Assembly (NCBI GenBank): GCA_025964575.1
Contig: JAOPYO010000142.1
Span: 1-64,000, forward strand
Direction: 5' to 3'
Length of the DNA stretch: 64,000 nt
Source of the DNA: Actinomycetes bacterium
GTDB lineage: Bacteria; Actinomycetota; Actinomycetes; Streptosporangiales; Streptosporangiaceae
Below are positions 57,155-64,000 of this stretch, piece after piece (the first letter of the stretch is position 1; each line of letters begins with the position of its first letter). The notes under the pieces are model-generated. The model was not told the origin of the DNA and made no database searches. It saw only the letters and a program-made list of their open reading frames with translations. The position numbers and the translations under genes were made by a program.

Positions 57155-60100
57155 ATGAGCACGCCCGGACGCGGTTCGTTGATGCGTTGGATCGTCGGCT
57201 CGAGCCTCAAGTTCCGGTATCTGGTCGTCGTGGCGGCCGCCGCGATGATGGTTTTCGGCATGTCACAGATCCGCGACACCCGGGTCGATGTGTTCCCCGA
57301 GTTCGCCCCGCCCCGCGTCGACATCCAGACCATGTGCGTGGGCCTGTCCACCTCCGATGTGGAATCCCTGGTCACCGTGCCGATCGAGCAGGTGCTCAAC
57401 GGGGTCAAGGGCTTGGAGGACATGCGCTCCAAGTCGGTCCCTCAGCTCTCCGCGATCGAGCTGATCTTCAAGCAGGGAACCGACGTCCTGCAGGCGCGGC
57501 AGCTCGTCCAGGAGCGGCTCCAGACCATCGCGCACAGTCTGCCGACCTGGGCGAGCCCACCGGTCATGCTCCCGCCCGTCTCGGCGACGAGTCGCGTTAT
57601 GAAGATCGGGATGTCGTCGAAGGACACCTCGCTGATCGCCATGTCCATGACGGCGTACTGGACCATCAGGGCCCGCCTGCTGCGCATACCCGGGGTGGCC
57701 AACGTCGCCATCTGGGGTGAGCGCCTTCAGCAGATGACGGTTCAGGTGGAGCCGGACAAGATGCGGGCGCAAGGCGTCACCCTGGACAGCGTCATGGAGG
57801 CCACCTCCGACTCGGTGGACTCCGGGCTGTTGCGGTTCTCCAGCGGTCACGTGATCGGCACCGGAGGCTCCATCGAGACCGCCGGCAGCCAGCAGCTCGG
57901 GATCCGACACGTCCTGCCGATCGTCACCCCGGCCGACTTCGCCAAGGTGACGGTCCAGGGGAAGAAAGGCAACCCGGTCCCCATCGGTCAGGTGGCGACG
58001 GTGAAGGAGGACCATCAGCAGCTCACCGGGGACGCCGTCATCGACGACGGCGCCGGGCTGTTGTTCGTGGTCGAGAAGCTGCCGTGGGGCGACACCCTCA
58101 AGATCACGAAAGCCGTGGACGAGGCGATCCAGTCTCTGCAGCCAGGCCTTCCCGGGATCCAGTTCAACACCAAGATCTTCCGTCAGTCCAACTTCATCGA
58201 GACCTCGATCCACAACCTCGAGCAGGCGCTGTTCCTCGGATTCCTCCTGGTCGCCGTGATCCTCGTGCTGTTCCTCTTCGAGTGGCGCGTCGCGGTGATC
58301 AGCCTGCTGACGATCCCGCTGTCGCTGATGGCGGCGATGCTGGTGCTGCACTGGACTGGATCCACGGTGAACACCATGACGCTGGCGGGCCTCGTGATCG
58401 CCCTGGGCGCCGTGGTCGATGACGCGATCATCGATGTCGAGAACATCCTGAGACGACTGCGCCAACGTCGCCGCGAGGATCCTGAGACCTCCACCTCCTC
58501 CGTCATCCTCGAGGCGTCGCTCGAGGTCCGCAGTCCGATCGTCTTCGCCACTTTGATCATCGTTGCGGCCGCGGTGCCGGTGTTCCTGCTGACCGGGCTG
58601 ACCGGCTCTTTCTTCCGGCCGCTCGCCGTGTCCTACACCCTGGCCATCGTGGCTTCGATGGTGGTGGCGCTGACGGTGACGCCGGCACTGTGCCTCATCC
58701 TGTTGCGCAAGGTCCCGGTCGAGCGCCGCGAGTCCCCGGTGGTCCGCTGGCTGCAGAGCGGGTACGTCTCGGTGCTGACGCGCATCCTCGCCCGGCCGCG
58801 CAAGGCCTACGCCGTGTTCGGTGCGCTGACCCTCACCGCGCTCCTCACGCTCCCGTTCCTCGGGCAGTCCTTGTTCCCCTCGTTCAAGGAGCGGGACTTC
58901 CTGATGCACTGGATCACCAAGCCCGGCACATCCGTGCAGGAGCAGGAGCGCATCACCATCCAGCTGAGCAAGGACCTCCGGACCATTCCAGGCGTCCGCA
59001 GCTTCGGCTCCCACATCGGGCAGGCATTCCTGGGCGAGGAGATCGCCGGGGTCAACTTCGGCGAGAACTGGATCAGCATCGATCCCAAGGCCGACTACGA
59101 CAAGACCCTGAAGAGGATCCACCAGGTCATCAAGAACTATCCCGGGATTTACCGTGACGTGATGACGTACCTGAACGAGCGGATCGAGGAGGTCCTCACC
59201 GGCGCGAAGGAACCGATCGTCGTGCGGATCTACGGCCCGGACCTGAACGTGATCCGTGGCAAGGCCGACGAGGTCCTGCACAAGCTCAATGGCGTCAAGG
59301 GGATAGTCGACGATCATGTGGACCTGCAGGTCGACGAACCACAGATCGAAGTCGAGGTCGATCTGGTCAAGGCCGCGAAGTACGGGCTGAAACCCGGGGA
59401 CGTTCGCCGGGCCGCGGCCACGCTGGTGGCCGGTGAAGAGGTCGGCGACATCTTCCGCGGCGGCAGGGCCTACGACGTGGTGGTGTGGAGCACTCCCGCC
59501 ACGCGCGGCAGCGTGCAGGCCATCAGCGACCTCCCGATCGACACACCGTCCGGCACCTCGGTACGCCTCGGGGACGTGGCGCGGGTGAACGTACGGCCGG
59601 TTCCCAACGTGATCGAGCGGGAGAACGACTCGCGGCGCATCGATGTGGCCGCCGGCGTCCGCGGGCGAGATCTGGGATCGACGGTCAAAGACGTCACAGA
59701 CGCTCTCGACGACGTCGCGTTCCCCCGCGGGTACCACGCCGAAGTGCTCGGGGAGTACAAGGAACGGCAGGCGGCGCAGAGCCGCATGCTCGAGCTCGCC
59801 ACCGTGGCGGGCGTGGCGATCCTCCTGCTCCTGCACGCGTCTTTCGGCAGCTGGCGGCCGACGGGCCTGGTCTTCCTCACCCTGCCGCTGGCACTGGTCG
59901 GCGGCGTCCTCGCGGCCTATCTGGGCGGCGGCATCATCGAGCTCGGCTCACTCGTGGGCTTCTTCACGGTGTTCGGCATCGCCGCGCGCAACGGCATCCT
60001 GCTGATCAGCCACTGGCAACACCTGGAGGAACAGGAGGGCGAGACGTTCGGGCCCGCGCTGGTGCTGCGTGGTGCCCGCGAGCGGCTCTCCCCGATCCTG

Positions 60101-60304
60101 ATGACCTCGCTGGCCACCGGGCTGGCCGTCGTGCCCCTGGTCATCCTCGGCAACCGCCCGGGGCACGAGATCGAGTACCCCCTGGCCATCGTCATCCTCG
60201 GCGGCCTGCTCACCTCGACCCTGCTCAATCTCTTCGTCGTGCCCTCTCTGTACCTGCGCTTCAGCAGACGGAGACGCGATACCCGAGCCCCTTCACCCGG
60301 TTAG
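57155..60304 (+). CDS. RND family efflux permease, CzcA/CusA-like (second copy)
   Basis: About 1049 aa. Starts at ATG 57113, 57155 and 57182 are all in frame; 57155 is preferred for its GCGGAG and because it clears the adaptor gene. Organisation matches the first permease, with VDVFPEFAPPRVDIQTMCVG after helix 1, helix 4 IALGAVVDDAIIDVENILRR (Asp-Asp and Glu-Asn kept), and helix 10-11 [20 protein letters not shown]. The two permeases are clearly homologous but far from identical along their length, so they may form a mixed trimer, as MdtB and MdtC do (inference). Confidence 0.92.
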   Translation: MSTPGRGSLMRWIVGSSLKFRYLVVVAAAAMMVFGMSQIRDTRVDVFPEFAPPRVDIQTMCVGLSTSDVESLVTVPIEQVLNGVKGLEDMRSKSVPQLSAIELIFKQGTDVLQARQLVQERLQTIAHSLPTWASPPVMLPPVSATSRVMKIGMSSKDTSLIAMSMTAYWTIRARLLRIPGVANVAIWGERLQQMTVQVEPDKMRAQGVTLDSVMEATSDSVDSGLLRFSSGHVIGTGGSIETAGSQQLGIRHVLPIVTPADFAKVTVQGKKGNPVPIGQVATVKEDHQQLTGDAVIDDGAGLLFVVEKLPWGDTLKITKAVDEAIQSLQPGLPGIQFNTKIFRQSNFIETSIHNLEQALFLGFLLVAVILVLFLFEWRVAVISLLTIPLSLMAAMLVLHWTGSTVNTMTLAGLVIALGAVVDDAIIDVENILRRLRQRRREDPETSTSSVILEASLEVRSPIVFATLIIVAAAVPVFLLTGLTGSFFRPLAVSYTLAIVASMVVALTVTPALCLILLRKVPVERRESPVVRWLQSGYVSVLTRILARPRKAYAVFGALTLTALLTLPFLGQSLFPSFKERDFLMHWITKPGTSVQEQERITIQLSKDLRTIPGVRSFGSHIGQAFLGEEIAGVNFGENWISIDPKADYDKTLKRIHQVIKNYPGIYRDVMTYLNERIEEVLTGAKEPIVVRIYGPDLNVIRGKADEVLHKLNGVKGIVDDHVDLQVDEPQIEVEVDLVKAAKYGLKPGDVRRAAATLVAGEEVGDIFRGGRAYDVVVWSTPATRGSVQAISDLPIDTPSGTSVRLGDVARVNVRPVPNVIERENDSRRIDVAAGVRGRDLGSTVKDVTDALDDVAFPRGYHAEVLGEYKERQAAQSRMLELATVAGVAILLLLHASFGSWRPTGLVFLTLPLALVGGVLAAYLGGGIIELGSLVGFFTVFGIAARNGILLISHWQHLEEQEGETFGPALVLRGARERLSPILMTSLATGLAVVPLVILGNRPGHEIEYPLAIVILGGLLTSTLLNLFVVPSLYLRFSRRRRDTRAPSPG

Positions 60305-60346
60305 TCCCCCGATAACCCGTTATCCCCCGAAAACAGGAGGGCTTCG

Positions 60347-61312
60347 ATGTTCGATCGGCGCCTCGCCGTATTCGCCGTGTTCCCGATCCTGTTGACGGGG
60401 TCGTGCGGTGACTCGAAGACCACCAGCCCTACTCCGACCGTCTCTCACGTGGCAGCCCCGGCACCGACGCCGATCGCAACGGACGCCTGCGGGCCCATTC
60501 CCCGATTCGACCCCGCCGCGTTCCCCGCGAGCCCGAAGATCGACAACCAGTGGTTCCCCCTGCGGCCGGGAGCGCAGTTCACCCTGGAAGGCTATGTCCG
60601 CGACGAGGAAGGCCGCCATCACCATCGCGTGGTGACCACCGTGACCGACCTGACCAAGGTGATCGGCGGCGTGCGCGCTCTCGTGATCTGGGACAAGGAC
60701 TACAACGAGGGCGTGCTGGAGGAAGGGGAGCTCTTCTTCAACGCCCAGGACAGCTCAGGGGCGGTGTGGAACCTGGGCGAGTACCCGGAGGAGTACGACG
60801 ACAAGGGGAAGTTCACCGCAGCCCCCAACGTCTGGATCACGGGGCTGGCGGGTGCGGAGCCGGGAATCGGTGTTCCGGCCAAGGCGGAGCCGGGCTCCCC
60901 CGGTTATCGGCAGGGACGGGTACCCGCCATCAAGTTCTTCGACTGCGCGAAGGTGTTCGCCACCGGCCAGCAGACCAAGGTCCCCACCGGCAGTTACGCC
61001 AACGTGCTCGTCACCGACGAATGGGGTCCGCTCGCTCTTGGGGAAGGACACCAGCGCAAGTACTACGCACCCGGAGTGGGCAACGTCCGGGTCGGCGCCG
61101 TCGGAGGCATCGCCGAAGAGGACCTGATGCTGACCAAGGTCGAGCAACTCTGCCCGGATGTCATGGCGAAGGTCCGCGCGGACGCCCTGAAGCTGGACCA
61201 GCACGGCCGCGAGATCAGCAAGGGTGCGTACGGTCGCAAGATCGGCGGTGGCGTCTACGGCCAGACGACCGCTGCGGAACGGACCCTTTCCGCCACACCC
61301 TGCACCCAGTAG
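60347..61312 (+). CDS. Secreted lipoprotein of the 'NxWFPLRPG' type, function unknown
   Basis: A 321-aa protein with a strong AGGAGG ribosome site 42 bp after the second permease. The signal peptide ends in LLTGSC, giving a lipid-anchored Cys20. The mature domain contains KIDNQWFPLRPGAQFTLEGY, GVRALVIWDKDYNEGVLEEG and TGSYANVLVTDEWGPLALGE followed by KYYAPGVGNVRV. I recognise this pattern from a widespread family of exported beta-rich proteins of unknown function. Its place directly behind the RND genes suggests it works with the pump, perhaps as a substrate-binding or accessory factor. Confidence 0.82.
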   Translation: MFDRRLAVFAVFPILLTGSCGDSKTTSPTPTVSHVAAPAPTPIATDACGPIPRFDPAAFPASPKIDNQWFPLRPGAQFTLEGYVRDEEGRHHHRVVTTVTDLTKVIGGVRALVIWDKDYNEGVLEEGELFFNAQDSSGAVWNLGEYPEEYDDKGKFTAAPNVWITGLAGAEPGIGVPAKAEPGSPGYRQGRVPAIKFFDCAKVFATGQQTKVPTGSYANVLVTDEWGPLALGEGHQRKYYAPGVGNVRVGAVGGIAEEDLMLTKVEQLCPDVMAKVRADALKLDQHGREISKGAYGRKIGGGVYGQTTAAERTLSATPCTQ

Positions 61313-61405
61313 GCCGGGAGGCCATCACGCAGCTGGGCGTGACGGCGCAGCCCCGGTCGGCGCTTCACCTGGAAAGGACCGAAATCCTACGATCCAGGAC
61401 GTGAC

Positions 61406-61846
61406 ATGAGCACACCAGAGACCGCGGCTCCCGAAACCCCGACGGAGACCGAGCCGTCCACCGGTCAGCTGGGCGCTTCCGATGTGAAGACCTATGCGAC
61501 GCTGGCGCACGCGGGGACGGTCCTGCTGGCCCTGGTGGACTACCCGTTCATGTGGGTGCCCGCGACGGGACTCTTCCTTTTCCTGCGCAACCGGGACCAC
61601 GGTGGCCTGCTCCGGCTGCACCTGGCCGGGGCGGTGTCCTTCTCGGCCGTGACGACCGTCTACGCCCTGGTGCTGCGGTACGTGCTGGACGCGGCCAACG
61701 TGCACGGCCAGTGGTTGGCCCTCTATCCGGTGCTGGTGGCCGCCGCCGTGGCGTACCCGAGCGTACGAGCCGTACAGGCGGTGCAGCGGCTGCATCCCTA
61801 CCCCTTCCCGCGCCCGCTCGCCTGGCTACCCCTCGACCGAGGCTGA
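61406..61846 (+). CDS. DUF4870-like small membrane protein
   Basis: A 146-aa protein with an acidic, Thr/Pro/Glu-rich cytosolic N-terminus (about 1-30), then three to four hydrophobic helices (YATLAHAGTVLLALVDYPFM, HLAGAVSFSAVTTVYALVLR, LYPVLVAAAVAYPSVRAVQA). The order DVKTYATLAHAG, then FLRNRDHGGLLRLHLAGAVSF, is like DUF4870/Tic20-type proteins. It is the last gene of the RND-lipoprotein unit by position, 94 bp after the lipoprotein. Its 3' end overlaps the convergent ketopantoate-reductase gene by 21 bp. Confidence 0.8.
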   Translation: MSTPETAAPETPTETEPSTGQLGASDVKTYATLAHAGTVLLALVDYPFMWVPATGLFLFLRNRDHGGLLRLHLAGAVSFSAVTTVYALVLRYVLDAANVHGQWLALYPVLVAAAVAYPSVRAVQAVQRLHPYPFPRPLAWLPLDRG

Positions 61847-62830
61847 CGCTCGCCGGAGCAGTTCCGCCGGCGTCATGCTGCCCGGGACCTGGTGCTCCCT
61901 CGCGAACCGGTTGGCCTCCCGCTGCAGCACGTCGTTGACGGGGGTCGGCACACCGTGACACCGCCCGAGCATGACGATCTCCCCGTTGAGATAGTCGGCC
62001 TCGATCGAGCCCGTTCCGCGGGTCAGGCTCTGCCAGGAGGATCCGCCGCCGCGCCGTACGCCGTTGACCGGTTCCAGCTGTACGAGATGGCCTCTGCGCT
62101 CGGCGGCCTCCTCGGCGCCCACGTAGTCGATTCCCGCCGCCGTGAGCACCTTCGCCCCTTCATCCCGGACACGCCCGTAGAGCTCAGCGGCCTCATCGCC
62201 CAGACCGCAGAGTGCCTCGACCGCGTTGCCCAGGTTGCCGAGCAGCTTCCCGTACTTCCAGCGCATGACGTCCGCGCTGACCGGAGCCAGGAAGACGCTT
62301 TTCTCCAGTTCCTCGCGGATGCGCTCCGCCACCTCATCGGTACCGGACGGATAGCGGCCGAGATGCAGTATCCCGGTCAGCGGTGCGCCCGCCGCCTCGA
62401 TCACTCCGGGCTCGAGGTAGGAGGCCGGCAGCCAGACGCACATGCCGTACACGTGACGGAACCGGCGCACCGCCATCCGCTCGCTCTCCACCCCGTTCTG
62501 CGCGCAGACGACCGGCAATTCCTCAGCCGCCCTCCCCCCGCCGACCACCGGCCGATCGCGCCAGGCATCCAGCGCGGCGACGGTGTCCTGCGTCTTCACC
62601 GCCAGCACAAGGACGTCACCGGCCCGCAATTCGAGCGATTCAGGCCGGTCCACCACGGGGATGGGGAGCGTCAGCGTGCCGCTGGGAGTCGCGAACCGGA
62701 GGCCATCGGTCGCGAGCGCCGCATGGTGGGCACCCCTCGCCACCAGGACGACCTTGTGCCCGCTGTCGAACAATCTGGCCCCGATGGCGCCGCCCACCGC
62801 TCCGGCGCCGATGATGATGTATCGCACCAT
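61826..62830 (-). CDS. Ketopantoate reductase family protein (ApbA/PanE)
   Basis: A 334-aa NAD(P)-dependent dehydrogenase. The N-terminal Rossmann motif is YIIIGAGAVGGAIGARLFDS; LVLAVKTQDT and VCAQNGVESERM are family blocks, and the Lys of MRWKYGKLLGNLGNAVEALC matches the catalytic region. PanE reduces 2-dehydropantoate in CoA synthesis, but many paralogues act on other keto acids, and no pan genes are adjacent. Confidence 0.9.
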   Translation of the reverse strand: MVRYIIIGAGAVGGAIGARLFDSGHKVVLVARGAHHAALATDGLRFATPSGTLTLPIPVVDRPESLELRAGDVLVLAVKTQDTVAALDAWRDRPVVGGGRAAEELPVVCAQNGVESERMAVRRFRHVYGMCVWLPASYLEPGVIEAAGAPLTGILHLGRYPSGTDEVAERIREELEKSVFLAPVSADVMRWKYGKLLGNLGNAVEALCGLGDEAAELYGRVRDEGAKVLTAAGIDYVGAEEAAERRGHLVQLEPVNGVRRGGGSSWQSLTRGTGSIEADYLNGEIVMLGRCHGVPTPVNDVLQREANRFAREHQVPGSMTPAELLRRASASVEG

Positions 62831-62853
62831 GTCAGCCTAAAGGGAAGAGCCAT

Positions 62854-64000
62854 CTACATCCGGTCGACGTCGGTGACGCGGAGGACGGCCTCGCCCGCCT
62901 CGTCGGACGCCGCGAGGTCGACTTCGGCGCTGATGCCCCAGTCGTGGTCATCCGCCGGATCGTCGAAGATCTGCCGGATCCGCCAGAAGCCGGTCTCCTC
63001 CTCGATCAGCAGCAGCTTGGGTCCACGGGCGTCCGGGCCGGTGCGCAGCTCGTCATGGTCGGCGTAGTAAGCCTCCATGGCCTCGGCCCAGCCATCCCTG
63101 CCGAGCTCTGGATCCAGGTCGCCCAGGTCGCCGTAGCGGCCGAGGGCGGCCAGCTCGACCCGGCGGAACATCGCGTTACGGACCAGCACCCGGAAGGCCC
63201 GCGGGTTGGCGGTGACGTTGCTACGCCGCTCCTCGATGACGGCGTCGGGCTCGTCGGCGGGGTTGGTGAGCTGCTCCCACTCGTCCAGCAGGCTGGAGTC
63301 GACCTGGCGGACCAGCTCGCCCAGCCACTCGATGAGGTCCTGAAGCTCCTCGGTCTTCATGGAGTCCGGCACGGTCTGCCCCAGCGCCTTGTAGGCGCTG
63401 GACAGGTAACGCAGGACCAGTCCCTCGGTCCGGGCCAGCTCATAAAAGCCGACGTACTCCACGAAGGTCATCGCCCGCTCGAACATGTCCCGCGCGATGG
63501 ACTTGGGCCGCAGCGGATGGTCGCCGACCCACGGGTGCCCCTGCCGGTAGGTCTCGTACGCCCCTTCCAGCAGGTCGTCATAGAGCGGCTTGGGGTAGGA
63601 GACCTCCTGGATGAGCTCCATCCGCTCCTCGTACTCGATGCCCTCGGACTTCATCTCGGCGATGGCCTCACCCCGCGCCTTGTTCTCCTGGGCGGCGAGG
63701 ATCTGACGTGGATCGTCCAGCGTCGACTCCACCACCGTCAGCATGTCCAGGGCGTACGAGGGGGATGACTGGTCGAGCAGTTCGAAGGCCGCCAGCGCGA
63801 ACGTCGACAGCGGCTGGTTGAGGGCGAAGTCCGACTGCAGATCGATGGTGATCCGGGCGTAGCGGCCCTCCGCGTCCGGTTCCTCGAACACCTCGACGAC
63901 CCCGCCGGCCAGCAGCGACCGGTAGATGGCGACGGCCTGGCCGATGTGCCTGCGCTGGGCCGACCGCTCCTCGTGGTTGTCGGTGAGCAGCTTCTTCATC
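62854..64000 (-). CDS. DUF3516 domain DEAD/DEAH-box helicase, N-terminal part beyond window
   Basis: About 381 residues of the C-terminal part are visible. The frame remains open at base 64000, so the Met at 63999 is probably internal. The segment matches the DUF3516 region that follows the helicase core in actinobacterial DEAD/DEAH-box proteins of about 830 aa: QAVAIYRSLLAGGVVEVFEE, DFALNQPLSTFALAAFELLD, EMKSEGIEYEERMELIQEVS, FYELARTEGLVLRYLSSAYK and a C-terminal LLIEEETGFWRIRQIFDDPA. No Walker motifs are within the window. RNA remodelling is the expected role. It is 23 bp upstream of the PanE-like gene on the same strand. Confidence 0.85.
   Translation of the reverse strand, partial: MKKLLTDNHEERSAQRRHIGQAVAIYRSLLAGGVVEVFEEPDAEGRYARITIDLQSDFALNQPLSTFALAAFELLDQSSPSYALDMLTVVESTLDDPRQILAAQENKARGEAIAEMKSEGIEYEERMELIQEVSYPKPLYDDLLEGAYETYRQGHPWVGDHPLRPKSIARDMFERAMTFVEYVGFYELARTEGLVLRYLSSAYKALGQTVPDSMKTEELQDLIEWLGELVRQVDSSLLDEWEQLTNPADEPDAVIEERRSNVTANPRAFRVLVRNAMFRRVELAALGRYGDLGDLDPELGRDGWAEAMEAYYADHDELRTGPDARGPKLLLIEEETGFWRIRQIFDDPADDHDWGISAEVDLAASDEAGEAVLRVTDVDRM

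Noticed and set aside
57263-59836. 857-codon minus-strand open frame across the second RND permease
   Set aside because: Antisense shadow of a clear 12-helix RND gene; His/Arg/Asp-rich and without any motif.

Overview
The window looks like chromosomal DNA of a high-GC actinomycete, most likely Streptosporangiales-like (Nonomuraea, Streptosporangium and relatives). The taxonomic call is inference. It rests on strong G/C bias at third codon positions, frequent GTG starts, an actinobacterial mIHF protein, a mycothiol-dependent-type enzyme, a deazaflavin (F420)-type oxidoreductase, GTP-dependent PEP carboxykinase, a secreted chitinase and many one-component regulators. I saw no rRNA or tRNA gene, CRISPR array, prophage or intact insertion sequence.

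Layout. 1-3.1 kb: a nucleobase-type permease (cut by the left edge), a biuret-hydrolase-like cysteine hydrolase and a GntR/FCD regulator, probably one nitrogen-scavenging unit. 3.2-7.2 kb: a TetR regulator, an mIHF paralogue, a COG4280-type membrane protein with a tiny membrane partner, and an MFS transporter. 7.2-11.2 kb: an Fe(III)-type ABC importer (binding lipoprotein, fused double permease, ATPase). 11.6-20.6 kb: an HSL-type esterase, a broken sensor-kinase remnant, a polysaccharide deacetylase lipoprotein, a CBM2-FnIII-GH18 chitinase, a class B penicillin-binding protein, a metallophosphoesterase and small unknowns.

20.7-30.0 kb is a complete L-arabinose regulon: a LacI-type regulator, araB-araD-araA and a ChvE/GguA/GguB-type importer. 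The same 14-bp operator sits in the promoter of the regulator and in that of the operon. 30.1-38.9 kb: a GH15 enzyme, a secreted DUF1996 protein, a trypsin-like protease, a DHA2 drug exporter divergent from a two-domain MarR regulator with tandem operator-like repeats, a DUF427 protein and a dienelactone hydrolase. 38.9-47.7 kb: an Lrp/AsnC regulator coupled to a class III aminotransferase, a membrane EEP-family protein, an OmpR/histidine-kinase pair, COG4705 and GtrA membrane proteins, a deazaflavin-type oxidoreductase divergent from a TetR regulator, and an MDMPI-type enzyme. 47.7-52.4 kb: aminopeptidase N and pckG, with a DUF2510 fragment between them.

53.6-61.8 kb is the least ordinary region. 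Two different CzcA/CusA-like RND permeases flank a very small adaptor-like lipoprotein, followed by a second lipoprotein and a small membrane protein. This five-gene unit lies in a presumed one-membrane organism and is the best candidate for an undescribed system. The right end holds a ketopantoate-reductase-family protein and the C-terminal part of a DUF3516 DEAD/DEAH-box helicase cut by the window edge. Convergent gene pairs are often separated by perfect GC-rich hairpins without U-tracts.
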